Assembly: GCF_018336815.1 (NCBI RefSeq)
Contig: NZ_CP050497.1
Span: 992,001 to 1,056,000 of the forward strand
DNA length: 64,000 nucleotides
From: Treponema vincentii
Lineage (GTDB): Bacteria > Spirochaetota > Spirochaetia > Treponematales > Treponemataceae
Direction: 5' to 3'
Position numbers and translations under genes: made by a program. Position 1 is the stretch's first letter. Every line of letters begins with the position of its first letter. Shown piece after piece: positions 44,086 to 52,995 of this stretch. The notes under the pieces were generated by a model that did no database searches, was not told the DNA's origin, and saw only the letters and a list, made by a program, of their open reading frames with translations.

Positions 44086-44940
44086 ATGAAATACAGAAGA
44101 ACAAAGAAAGTATCTATAGCGCTTCTCCTTCTGCTTATCAGCCTGCCGTCGGCGCTTTCGGCGCTGCCGGGCGTTGCCGTCTATCAATTACAAGCTCCTG
44201 CAATATCTGGGCAAACTGCTCAAACGGTCGATAATCTTGTCTTTTCTTTTATTAAAGAACTGAAAACCTACACTATCTTTGACTTGCGGAACCAGTCCGT
44301 ACCTGTTGATTTTCCTAAAAATCCGGCTATTGATTATATTTTTTTCGGTGCATTGGAAGAGGTGCCGGACGGAATTAAACTTGAACTCATTTTGAAAGGA
44401 CGAACAGAGCAGTTAACGCGAATCATTTCAAAAGTATACGATAATGTCAACAAAATTCTCCTTGATTCCCGGCTTTTGGTGTTCAACCTCTTTGACTTTT
44501 CGGTTCCGTTGGAACAGCTTGCACGGTCCCTGCCGCAAAACGAACAGAGTATGGAATTCGGATACATCGAAACCGTTGATTCGCTTGCCGGTTCGTGGAA
44601 GGGGGAACCGGGGCTTGATCGTGTGATGATCTTGCGCGGCGGCCGCGGGATGGCGGTGTTTTCAAGCGGCGTATCCGTCTCGCTCGATTTAAAAATTGAT
44701 AACGGATATCTGCTGGTAACGCAAAAGGGGAGTTTGCAACCCCGCCAATTCCTCAATTTACCCGATGAGATTGCCCGTCAAGCAGTGCAAAAGACCAATC
44801 CTCCGCAGTGGCGCTTTTTGGTATCCCCCGATAAAAAAATCCTTTCAGGCACAAAGGTCGATGCGCAGATACAATATAATGAAACAGCCATTATCAGCGT
44901 TAAATACGATACCGCAACGGTAGAATGGTTGCGCGACTAA
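44086..44940 (+). CDS. Exported protein of unknown function
   Basis: 284 residues with a clear signal peptide (VSIALLLLLISLPSALSA). The first domain (GVAVYQLQAPAISGQTAQTVDNLVFSFIKELKTYTIFDLRN) has the pattern of periplasmic proteins that compute a combined score of outer-membrane or lipoprotein parameters such as CsgG-like folds, but no family is certain. It starts 9 bases after smpB and abuts the helicase gene. Confidence 0.7.
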   Translation: MKYRRTKKVSIALLLLLISLPSALSALPGVAVYQLQAPAISGQTAQTVDNLVFSFIKELKTYTIFDLRNQSVPVDFPKNPAIDYIFFGALEEVPDGIKLELILKGRTEQLTRIISKVYDNVNKILLDSRLLVFNLFDFSVPLEQLARSLPQNEQSMEFGYIETVDSLAGSWKGEPGLDRVMILRGGRGMAVFSSGVSVSLDLKIDNGYLLVTQKGSLQPRQFLNLPDEIARQAVQKTNPPQWRFLVSPDKKILSGTKVDAQIQYNETAIISVKYDTATVEWLRD

Positions 44941-44946
44941 TCTCTC

Positions 44947-47076
44947 ATGCACTACGAAGATGAAGCGGAGGAACGAGTATACCGCCGCCTGAATGCCGAT
45001 ACAATAGTCGGCTACCTTGAAGAAACCGGCAATTTTGCCTCTTTTTTTGATCATTATGAAGAGCGTCCCCCGCAGCTTGATCTGACCCGCGCAATAACCC
45101 ATTGCTTTAACGACAGCGCAATCGGCGTTTTTGAAGCGGGAACCGGCGTCGGCAAGAGTTTGGCGTACTTACTTCCAGCCTTTGAATGGGCGCTTGCCAA
45201 CAAAGTCCGCATTGTTATCTCTACCGGTACCATCAATTTACAGCATCAATTAATCGATAAGGATGTCCCCGACGCCTTAAAAATACTCGGTATATGCGGC
45301 GAGCAATCGGAACAGCCGCAAGCGGTGCTCATTAAGGGGCGGCAGAATTACCTTTGTTTGCGGCGGCTTATGCAAACGATACAGGAGCCGGATCTCTTTA
45401 GTCAGGAGGCGGAAGAGCTGGCCGCCATTCAAAAATGGGCGCAAACGAGCAAAGACGGCGCCCGCTCTTCGCTCCCGTTTATGCCCGCTGCAGGGCTGTG
45501 GTCAAAGATTTGCTCCGAATCGGATAACTGTCTCGGGCAGCGCTGCCCTTTTTATTCCGACTGCTTTGTGATGAAGATGCGTAAAAAGGCTGAAAAGGCG
45601 GCGCTCTTAATTGTCAATCACCACCTGCTCTTTGCCGATCTTGCCAGCAGAAAAGAGGGCGCCGGTTATGATTCAACCGCGGTGCTCCCGCCCTTTAACG
45701 CAATCATCTTTGACGAGGCTCATACGATTGAAGAGGCGGCAAGCGGATTTTTTTCGCGTACCTTTTCCCGCTATGATTTAACCCGCTGCATTACAACGCT
45801 TTCCCGAACCAAAAAAGGGAAGGCCGTCGGCTGCCTCGAAAAAATCACTGCGGTTTCTACTAAAGCCGAACTGATGCCGGCGATCATCGGCGCACTTACT
45901 AAAACGCAGACGGCTTATTCCGCATTGGAGGCGCGGGCTCTTTCGTTTTGCGGGAATGTAAGCAGTCTCGGTTTTACTCAGGTACCGGCATCGAAGACGG
46001 CGGCGCTGCTTGCCGCGTGCAAGGATTTTTATGCAGAGCTGAATATCCTCAATGTCAAGCTCGCGGTGCTGATTACCAATGCCGAACCGGACGAAGGTTC
46101 TCCGTATGAAGAAGCGGTGCGGGAAGGTTCGCTCGCACTGCACCGGCTGCAGGATATTTCCGAAACACTCGAAAACTTTTTCCGCTGGAAGGAACTACCG
46201 GATTTCGTCTTCTGGATAGAAAAATACCAAAGCCCTGCGGGGGAAGTGCCGTACTTTAATCAAACGCCGGTGGATATGTCGGGGCTGCTGCGGCAGGCGG
46301 TATTCACCCCTTTCGATACCGTTATTGCGCTTTCCGCAACGCTGAAAATCGGTACGAGCTTTTCGTATTGGCTGGGAAGGGTCGGCTTGCATCCTTTTTC
46401 CGATAAGCCGGTACGCACCGGTACCTTTGATTCTCCTTTTCCGTACGATAAAAATGTGCTTTTGAACATTCCGACCGATGCGCCTGCCCCTGATGATGAG
46501 CAGTTTCAGCAATTTGTGAATACCGCCGTTACTAAACTGATCGAGATGACCGGAGGAAAAACGCTTGTCCTGTTTACTTCTTACGAGTCGTTAAAACAAA
46601 CTTGTGCGTACGCCCGCAAGGAACTCCCCGATATGGAGCTTTTGCAGCAGGGGGAGGACGACCGCAGCCGCCTATTGCAAACCTTTAAAGAGCATATCGA
46701 CAGTAGCTTATTCGCGACTGCATCGTTTTGGGCAGGCATCGACGTACCGGGAGAGGCGCTTAGCCATGTCATTTTGGTAAAACTGCCCTTTGCGGTACCG
46801 AGTGCGCCGCTTTTCCGCGCCCGTGCGGATGCCATCGAAAAAAGAGGGGGTAGCTCGTTTATGCAATTAAGCGTTCCCGAGGCGGTCGTACAATTCCGGC
46901 AGGGCTTCGGCCGCCTGATGCGCTCGCAGACAGACCGCGGCATTGTAACGCTGCTCGACAAACGGGCGCTTGTTAAGCAATACGGGAGAATTTTTATCGA
47001 CAGTATTCCCAAAACCAAGCAATGCTTTGCATCTTTAGAAGAAATAGTCTATACTGTCGAAAACTTTTTGTATTGA
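44947..47076 (+). CDS. DinG/XPD-type ATP-dependent DNA helicase
   Basis: 709 residues. Walker A is FEAGTGVGKS, Walker B IIFDEAHTIEE, and the C-terminal helicase motifs include VIALSATLK and VQFRQGFGRLMRS. Four Cys between motifs Ia and II (YLCLRR, KICSESDNC, RCPFYSDC) would hold the 4Fe-4S cluster of XPD-like enzymes. Homologues unwind DNA with 5'-3' polarity, including R-loops and stalled forks. It starts 6 bases after the exported-protein gene. Confidence 0.88.
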   Translation: MHYEDEAEERVYRRLNADTIVGYLEETGNFASFFDHYEERPPQLDLTRAITHCFNDSAIGVFEAGTGVGKSLAYLLPAFEWALANKVRIVISTGTINLQHQLIDKDVPDALKILGICGEQSEQPQAVLIKGRQNYLCLRRLMQTIQEPDLFSQEAEELAAIQKWAQTSKDGARSSLPFMPAAGLWSKICSESDNCLGQRCPFYSDCFVMKMRKKAEKAALLIVNHHLLFADLASRKEGAGYDSTAVLPPFNAIIFDEAHTIEEAASGFFSRTFSRYDLTRCITTLSRTKKGKAVGCLEKITAVSTKAELMPAIIGALTKTQTAYSALEARALSFCGNVSSLGFTQVPASKTAALLAACKDFYAELNILNVKLAVLITNAEPDEGSPYEEAVREGSLALHRLQDISETLENFFRWKELPDFVFWIEKYQSPAGEVPYFNQTPVDMSGLLRQAVFTPFDTVIALSATLKIGTSFSYWLGRVGLHPFSDKPVRTGTFDSPFPYDKNVLLNIPTDAPAPDDEQFQQFVNTAVTKLIEMTGGKTLVLFTSYESLKQTCAYARKELPDMELLQQGEDDRSRLLQTFKEHIDSSLFATASFWAGIDVPGEALSHVILVKLPFAVPSAPLFRARADAIEKRGGSSFMQLSVPEAVVQFRQGFGRLMRSQTDRGIVTLLDKRALVKQYGRIFIDSIPKTKQCFASLEEIVYTVENFLY

Positions 47077-47086
47077 TAGGATCTTT

Positions 47087-47839
47087 ATGCTGGGTATTTT
47101 TTGTATTATATGCTGTGTCGGCGCTTTAGCCGGATGGGCGTTATTAAACCGTATTGCATACACCGTATACCGGCCGTGGTGTAAAAAAATCAATGCACAT
47201 ATTTCAACCGTTATCGCTCACCGTATCTTTTCAATCTTTTCCGCTTACCTTAATTTCCGTTTTAAAGGCGACTATACTCTTGTGCCGCAGTTGCCGGAGC
47301 AATATTTGCTGATTTCCAACCATCAGAGTATTTTGGATATTGTTGTGTATATGAACTATCTCGGCGGAAAACGGGTTCGTTTTGTTGCGAAAAAAGAACT
47401 TGCAGACCATGTGCCGTTAGTTTCCGTTATGCTAAAAAGCGACGAGCATTGCCTTGTACGGCGTACCGGCAGCCCCAGCCAAGCGATGCAGGCAATGGAT
47501 TTATTTGCACAACGGGTGGTGCGTAATAATTGGATACCTATCCTCTTTCCCGAAGGTACCCGCTCAAAAAACGGCGAAGTCGGGACTTTTCATTCGGCAG
47601 GATTCCGGCGGTTTTTATCCAAAGCGCCTATGCCGGTCGTTGTTGCTGCGGTTGACGGCGGATGGAATATCTCTTCGATAACCCGGATGGCAACAAACTT
47701 GCGCGGCGGTTCTTATCGTGTAAAAGCGCTTAAAATATATCCTGCGCCTACCACAAAAGAAGCGCAATTAAAAGTTTTGGAAGAAAGCAAAGAACTGATA
47801 CAGGAGCAGCTTACAGTCTGGCGGCAGCCGGGTAAGTAA
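47087..47839 (+). CDS. plsC: 1-acyl-sn-glycerol-3-phosphate acyltransferase
   Basis: 250 residues with an N-terminal membrane helix. The HX4D catalytic box is NHQSILD, and the phosphate-binding box is LFPEGTRSKNGEVG. It makes phosphatidic acid from lysophosphatidic acid at the inner membrane. It follows the helicase by 10 bases. The downstream 47840-48003 has no gene; it holds a triple TAATGGA-like direct repeat only. Confidence 0.88.
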   Translation: MLGIFCIICCVGALAGWALLNRIAYTVYRPWCKKINAHISTVIAHRIFSIFSAYLNFRFKGDYTLVPQLPEQYLLISNHQSILDIVVYMNYLGGKRVRFVAKKELADHVPLVSVMLKSDEHCLVRRTGSPSQAMQAMDLFAQRVVRNNWIPILFPEGTRSKNGEVGTFHSAGFRRFLSKAPMPVVVAAVDGGWNISSITRMATNLRGGSYRVKALKIYPAPTTKEAQLKVLEESKELIQEQLTVWRQPGK

Positions 47840-48003
47840 GTAATGGATAATGGATAATTTGTAGTTTCTTTAATTGGTAAGTGATTTCGATTACTTTGAA
47901 CAAGACAAAGTTCTTGTTTGGTTTCTCCTTTTTAAAGTTTGCTTTTTATATTCCGATAAAGGTATAGAACCATTTTACGCATCCTTTATGTGCAGGAGTT
48001 GTT

Positions 48004-48678
48004 ATGCGAAAACTTTATACCATAATTGTTATGGCGGTCTTGGCGGCTGCCGTTTATGCAGGAGACATTGCAAACTTTGTGAATTTAGGCTTTTCTGCCG
48101 ATGGAAGCAAGTTCGCTTTCGGCCAATACGGTTTACAGGATAAAACCTATCGTGCTTATGCTGAAATTTATGCTGTCGATGTAGGCGGCAATACCTTTCT
48201 CCCCAACGGTATTTTCAGGACATCGCCCTCAAAGCAGACAGAAGGCAAAGAGAGTAAATCGACCTTCCTTGCGCTGCAGAATAGAGCGCAAGTTTCTCTG
48301 AGTAAATGGGGCATTTCCGAAACACGGCAGGGACGAGTTCTTTATGTGCAGACAGAAGCAACGGAAGGGAATCAGACATTGTTCTTCCGCGACTTCCAAA
48401 CAAGCGATGAGTACACGGTTGTGCTGAATACGACACAAAAATCAAAAACAGAAAGTTCATTCTATTTAACGGTAGAAAAAACAAAACCGAACGGAACCAA
48501 GGTAAAAAAAGATGTCGGCCGTCCCGATTATGTCAGAAGCGGTGTTAAAAATTATGCCGTTAAAAAGATATTGATGGATGACTCCTCGCGTGCTATTATT
48601 TTTATTATTGAAAAAAAAGAATATTCCGCTGCGGGTGATTCCTTCCGCTATATGGTTGAGGCAACCTTAATCGAATAG
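48004..48678 (+). CDS. DUF2259-like predicted secreted protein
   Basis: 224 residues with signal peptide MRKLYTIIVMAVLAAAVYAG and the start DIANFVNLGFSADGSKFAFGQYG, characteristic of this spirochaete-rich family. The function is unknown; the fold resembles proteins with beta-propeller or WD-like blades. It stands alone between plsC and the next gene. Confidence 0.72.
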   Translation: MRKLYTIIVMAVLAAAVYAGDIANFVNLGFSADGSKFAFGQYGLQDKTYRAYAEIYAVDVGGNTFLPNGIFRTSPSKQTEGKESKSTFLALQNRAQVSLSKWGISETRQGRVLYVQTEATEGNQTLFFRDFQTSDEYTVVLNTTQKSKTESSFYLTVEKTKPNGTKVKKDVGRPDYVRSGVKNYAVKKILMDDSSRAIIFIIEKKEYSAAGDSFRYMVEATLIE

Positions 48679-48706
48679 GAGTGCAGATAAAAGGCGGTTC
48701 CGCTAT

Positions 48707-48734
48707 TTGATTTTTTATTTATTCGGTATATACT
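48707..48734 (+). promoter_or_regulatory. Promoter of the 48742 gene, apparently leaderless
   Basis: TTGATT, 16 bases, TATACT. The -10 box ends 7 bases before the ATG at 48742, the same distance as at smpB, so initiation would fall on the start codon. Confidence 0.65.
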
Positions 48735-48741
48735 GGTAGCT

Positions 48742-49395
48742 ATGAGTACTGATATACTGATAACAGACGATCGTTTAAATTTTTCGTTAAGCTTAGCTGA
48801 TTTTTTACGGGTACAGGGTCAGCGTGTAATCGTTATTTCCGATGCCGAACGGACAAAAGAAAAAAAAACGGAGAATACGATAGGTCCTGTGCTATTATGG
48901 AACCGCCAATCCGTATTTTCTCTTCAATCTTTACCACTTCAATTTAAAACGTTACAGTTGAATATTGAAACTGCACTGCTGATCTTCGATGCACCGGCAT
49001 ATACCGAATTATATTCCAATACCGGTGTGTTGCATGCCGACAAGATCGTTACCGAATTGATTACTGCAAATATACAGTTGGTCTATACATTTATGCGGTA
49101 TTTTATTCATAAAAAATCCGGAAAATTAATATTCGTACATCGGGATGTCTCTCCTTCATGCGGAAATATACCGGTTGCCGCTGCTTCCGGGGCATTTGTG
49201 CGGATGGCGGAGGCAACGGTGGCAACGCTTGCACAGGAAGAAAATGCTCTTTTGCAAACAATGCTTGTTCGCCTTGAGGGAGAAGATAATGCGCTTTATA
49301 CCGAATGGTTGGCTGCACAAATAAACCAGCCTGCATTATCGCGTATGCCCGGCAAATGGATTAAAGCAGGGCAGCGCGGATTATTTGGAAAATAG
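48742..49395 (+). CDS. Conserved-looking protein with a degenerate Rossmann (SDR-like) fold
   Basis: 217 residues. The start TDILITDDRLNFSLSLADFLRVQGQRVIVISD and the later NIPVAAASGAFVRMAEATVATLAQE follow the order of a short-chain dehydrogenase, but the glycine-rich nucleotide loop and the Tyr-x-x-x-Lys pair are missing. It is probably not an active oxidoreductase. No ribosome site precedes it, in line with the leaderless promoter. Function unknown. Confidence 0.55.
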   Translation: MSTDILITDDRLNFSLSLADFLRVQGQRVIVISDAERTKEKKTENTIGPVLLWNRQSVFSLQSLPLQFKTLQLNIETALLIFDAPAYTELYSNTGVLHADKIVTELITANIQLVYTFMRYFIHKKSGKLIFVHRDVSPSCGNIPVAAASGAFVRMAEATVATLAQEENALLQTMLVRLEGEDNALYTEWLAAQINQPALSRMPGKWIKAGQRGLFGK

Positions 49396-49441
49396 GTTCT
49401 GTCATTTAAGTATTTTTTAATTGTTATTGAGGAGAGAAAAA

Positions 49442-51583
49442 ATGGATACGAGAAAAAAGAATATCTCCCTGCGTACTAAAATTTTGGTTGCCGGTGTCGT
49501 TACGTTGTGTATTTTAATAATATGCGCTTGTGTTATCATCGGTTTTCAACTATATCAGGTTAATATAAAACAATATGATCGAACCTCATCTCAACAGTTT
49601 TCGCTTATAGAACAAACGATCAACTTGTTTATGCAAAATAATAAAAACACGGTAAAAATGCTTGCAGACCATCCTACGGTACAGGCCGCCGATGAAACAA
49701 TTAATAGCTATATGTCTGCAAAACAAGACGTTATCGTAAAAAATACGCAAAAAGGCAGTACGGAACAAGCAATGGTAACGCTGTTTAAGCGCATTCATGG
49801 AAGTTATCCCGATACTGCGGAAGTATATTTCGGATCAAAATGGGGCGGCTATGCAACCTCTTGGGATGGGAGTATGAGCGCCGGTTATGATCCTCGGAAG
49901 CGTTCATGGTACCGACAAGCAGAAGCTGCCGACGGCGATACCATTGTAACACCCGCTTATATGTCAACAATAGGTGCGTCTGTTATCTGTTTTTCTCGGC
50001 GAGTATTATCACCGGCAAAAGAATTTATTGGATGTGTGAGTGTTGAGGTAAAACTTGAGCAACTTACTTCTTTTATTGATTCGATAAAGGTCGGCAAGAC
50101 AGGATATGTAATGTTGTTTCAAAATGATGGTACTATTTTAGCTGATCCGATGCATCGGGATTTAGTGTTTACAAAGCTGGATGACACCGGTAATCAATAT
50201 CTTAAAAACTTTCAAAATGCCGGTACCAAAGCGGAAGTTGTTACTATTGATAATATTCAATGGCGGGTACGAGCCTTTTCAATCGATGAATTGGGATGGA
50301 AAATAGCGATATTGGTGCAAAATAGTGAAATATTGGAAAGTTTTTACCGAATTGTTATTAGCATGGCTGCCGTTGGAACGGGGATGCTGATTATATTTTT
50401 CTGGCTTATTTTCTGGGTCTCCAAACGCTTAAAAGGGTATTTTCGAAAGCTGCAGCTCATCTTTACAAAAATGGCATCCGGCGATCTGACAGGGCGATTT
50501 TATATTAAGAAAAATGATGAAATAGGTCGTTTGATGATCGATTTTAATACGACAATGGATAAAGTTGCCGGTATGATTAATTCGCTTATCCATGAATCGA
50601 AGACGATGCAGCATGTGGGAGATGATCTTTACAATAATATGGCTGAAACGGCAAGTGCGATAAACGAAATTAGTGCAAATGTAGAAAGTATTAAACGGCA
50701 AGCGAAAACTCAAGCTTCAAGTGTTCAAAAAACGGGCAATGTTGTTGAAAACATTATCGAACAAATTCAAGAACTTGATACAGACATTACAGTACAAGCA
50801 AATGCCGTTACCCAGTCTTCCTCTGCAGTTGAAGAAATGGCTGCAAATATCGTTACTATTACGCAAACGCTTGAAAAGAATAATGATTTGATAAAAGAGA
50901 TGTATTCGATGACCCGTGATGGGAAAAATGGCGCTAAAACGGCAAACTCGGTAGCTCAGCAAATAGCGGAACGCTCGGATGCGCTTTTGGAAGCGAGTGT
51001 GATTATTCAGAATATTGCAAGTCAGACAAACTTGCTCGCAATGAATGCCGCTATCGAAGCCGCACATGCGGGGGAAACCGGAAAAGGTTTTGCGGTTGTT
51101 GCCGATGAAATCCGTAAACTTGCGGAAGAATCAAATGAACAAGGAAAGCAAATCGGCGGTGTTCTGAAAGAGTCTATCGAAATCATTCGTACTCTGATAA
51201 CTGCCGGTAATGGCGCCGAACAGACCTTTGATAAAGTATATGAACTAGCAACCCAAATTTCCGATCAGGAAGACTTTATTACACGTTCTATGCAAGATCA
51301 GATGAATGCGAATAAAGAAGTATTGAGTGCGATTAAAGATATCAATATTACCACTACTACGGTAAAAGCCGGTTCGTCAGAAATGCTTTCGGGTAGTGGA
51401 GAAGTTGCGCAGGAGATGAATAAACTGGACGGATTGACTCAGGTTATTACCAACAGCATGGACGAAATGTCTGCCGGTACTATTCAAATAAATAATGCTG
51501 TGGTAGAAGTAAATGATCTGGTACAAAAAAATAAAGAGAGTATCGAAATATTAGCGAATAAGGTAAAAGAATTTACGGTATGA
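49442..51583 (+). CDS. Methyl-accepting chemotaxis protein with dCache-type sensor
   Basis: 713 residues: a cytoplasmic start, one helix ([20 protein letters not shown]), a periplasmic double-Cache domain (about residues 35-300) with the ligand-pocket segment [12 protein letters not shown], a second helix, a HAMP domain ([17 protein letters not shown]), and the signalling tip [38 protein letters not shown]. The Asp usually closing the amino-acid pocket is Glu here (VSVEVKL). Start ATG 49442 has GAGGAGAG. It overlaps the next gene (ATGA). Confidence 0.92.
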   Translation: MDTRKKNISLRTKILVAGVVTLCILIICACVIIGFQLYQVNIKQYDRTSSQQFSLIEQTINLFMQNNKNTVKMLADHPTVQAADETINSYMSAKQDVIVKNTQKGSTEQAMVTLFKRIHGSYPDTAEVYFGSKWGGYATSWDGSMSAGYDPRKRSWYRQAEAADGDTIVTPAYMSTIGASVICFSRRVLSPAKEFIGCVSVEVKLEQLTSFIDSIKVGKTGYVMLFQNDGTILADPMHRDLVFTKLDDTGNQYLKNFQNAGTKAEVVTIDNIQWRVRAFSIDELGWKIAILVQNSEILESFYRIVISMAAVGTGMLIIFFWLIFWVSKRLKGYFRKLQLIFTKMASGDLTGRFYIKKNDEIGRLMIDFNTTMDKVAGMINSLIHESKTMQHVGDDLYNNMAETASAINEISANVESIKRQAKTQASSVQKTGNVVENIIEQIQELDTDITVQANAVTQSSSAVEEMAANIVTITQTLEKNNDLIKEMYSMTRDGKNGAKTANSVAQQIAERSDALLEASVIIQNIASQTNLLAMNAAIEAAHAGETGKGFAVVADEIRKLAEESNEQGKQIGGVLKESIEIIRTLITAGNGAEQTFDKVYELATQISDQEDFITRSMQDQMNANKEVLSAIKDINITTTTVKAGSSEMLSGSGEVAQEMNKLDGLTQVITNSMDEMSAGTIQINNAVVEVNDLVQKNKESIEILANKVKEFTV

Positions 51584-52302
51584 TAAAAGAAGCGGAAAAA
51601 TTTGCGGGTACTGTGATCTATAATCTTTTGACGGCAGTTGATTCGTTGTATAATGATATAGACGCAGATCAAAAAATATGGAAGGCAAAGAGTCCTATGC
51701 ACTGCCCTGACGGCTGCGGCAGCTGTTGCGTTCATTTTGAACCTGAAGTATACGAGGCGGAAGCCTTATATCTTGCAGCCTGGATGATGGAAAATCAAAC
51801 TGAGCGGGCTGACCGTATTGCGGAAGCGGACACTGATACTTTTATCGGAGGCGACGGCTGCGTTCTGTTTGACCCAGAAAGCCCGCACCACTGCACGGTA
51901 TACAAAGGTAGATGCTTGATATGCCGCTTATTCGGCTTTTCGGGAGACCACGGTAAAGACGGTACTATCCGCTGGAAGCCGTGCAAGTATATGCAGCCGT
52001 CCGGAATCGCCGGTAATGCAGCACACGGAATTTCCGGTACCCCTGTCGATGGGACGGATATGGTGCAAGATGTTCAAACGGGGCGCCAGTATGGGCAGGA
52101 AGAGATGATGCGGTTATTCGGGGCTGTTCCGCCGTACATGGGCGCCGCTTCGTCAAGTCTTTTGGCGCTGAATCCTGATGATACGCATCCCCGTCCGCTG
52201 CGGATTGCGCTCCCCGCTGCAATTAAAAAGCTGAAAATGCTATTGCGCTTTATCACGCCGCCCGAACCCGATTGTCCGTCGCCGCATCCGTTAAGCGCCT
52301 AG
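51580..52302 (+). CDS. YkgJ-family cysteine-cluster protein
   Basis: 240 residues. Cys clusters CPDGCGSCC near residue 42 and [18 protein letters not shown] near residue 105, plus KPCKY, match the family (zinc or iron-sulfur binding, biochemical role unresolved). The C-terminal half is not conserved in feel. It is translationally coupled to the chemoreceptor and is followed by the kinase gene after 21 bases. Confidence 0.75.
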   Translation: MIKEAEKFAGTVIYNLLTAVDSLYNDIDADQKIWKAKSPMHCPDGCGSCCVHFEPEVYEAEALYLAAWMMENQTERADRIAEADTDTFIGGDGCVLFDPESPHHCTVYKGRCLICRLFGFSGDHGKDGTIRWKPCKYMQPSGIAGNAAHGISGTPVDGTDMVQDVQTGRQYGQEEMMRLFGAVPPYMGAASSSLLALNPDDTHPRPLRIALPAAIKKLKMLLRFITPPEPDCPSPHPLSA

Positions 52303-52323
52303 CGGCACCGCTATTCTAAACCG

Positions 52324-52995
52324 ATGATACTTTTGGGCTTGAGCCATGCAGGGAAGACCTCCGTAGGGCGGCTCCTTGCCGAACAGCTCAGGCTTCCCTT
52401 TTATGATACCGATGAGCGTATCTGTATCCGCACCGGCTTAACGCCGCGGGAACTTTGCCGTCAAGCTGGTTTATCCGCCCTACACGCTGCGGAAGCCGCC
52501 TCCTTGCGTGAATGCTGCGGCATTAACTTTGCAGTAGGGACTCTGTTGCCCACACCTGAGTTGCAGTTATCCACGGTCGAGCCGTCACAGCAACCAATGC
52601 CTCTGCCGCTGCGAACCGGCGGCGTTGCTGAGAACGGGCAGGGTACAGCAGCCGAAAACGGCGCTGTCATTGCGGCGGGCGGCGGCATCTGCGATAACAC
52701 GGAAGCGTCCACTATCATTGCGGCGATACCGCTGCGGGTATTCCTTTATGCAACGGAAGCGGTGCTTTTTGAACGCTTGACACATGATGCGCTGCAAACA
52801 GGCTATTATCCGGCATTTTTACACTTTCTGCCTGTGGCTCAAAAAGCGGAAGCTCAACAGCTGTTTACCGAATTGTATGTGCGCCGCACCGAACTGTACC
52901 GCAAAAGCAGCAATCTCATCATCGATACGATCGACTTGGATTGCGCTGCCGTTGCTCAGAAGATTGTAGCCTCATTATTCTGCGGACGCGGCTAA
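52324..52995 (+). CDS. aroK: Shikimate kinase-like protein
   Basis: 223 residues. The P-loop is GLSHAGKTS, the shikimate-contact Asp is in YDTDERI, the GGG loop is AAGGGICDN, and the lid/adenine Arg is in RRTELYRKSS. The usual Phe-Arg that contacts shikimate reads Leu-His (ALHAAEA), and some 35 extra residues rich in Pro, Gln and Gly precede the GGG loop. It may still be the kinase, but divergent. It converges on the next gene with a 4-base overlap. Confidence 0.7.
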   Translation: MILLGLSHAGKTSVGRLLAEQLRLPFYDTDERICIRTGLTPRELCRQAGLSALHAAEAASLRECCGINFAVGTLLPTPELQLSTVEPSQQPMPLPLRTGGVAENGQGTAAENGAVIAAGGGICDNTEASTIIAAIPLRVFLYATEAVLFERLTHDALQTGYYPAFLHFLPVAQKAEAQQLFTELYVRRTELYRKSSNLIIDTIDLDCAAVAQKIVASLFCGRG

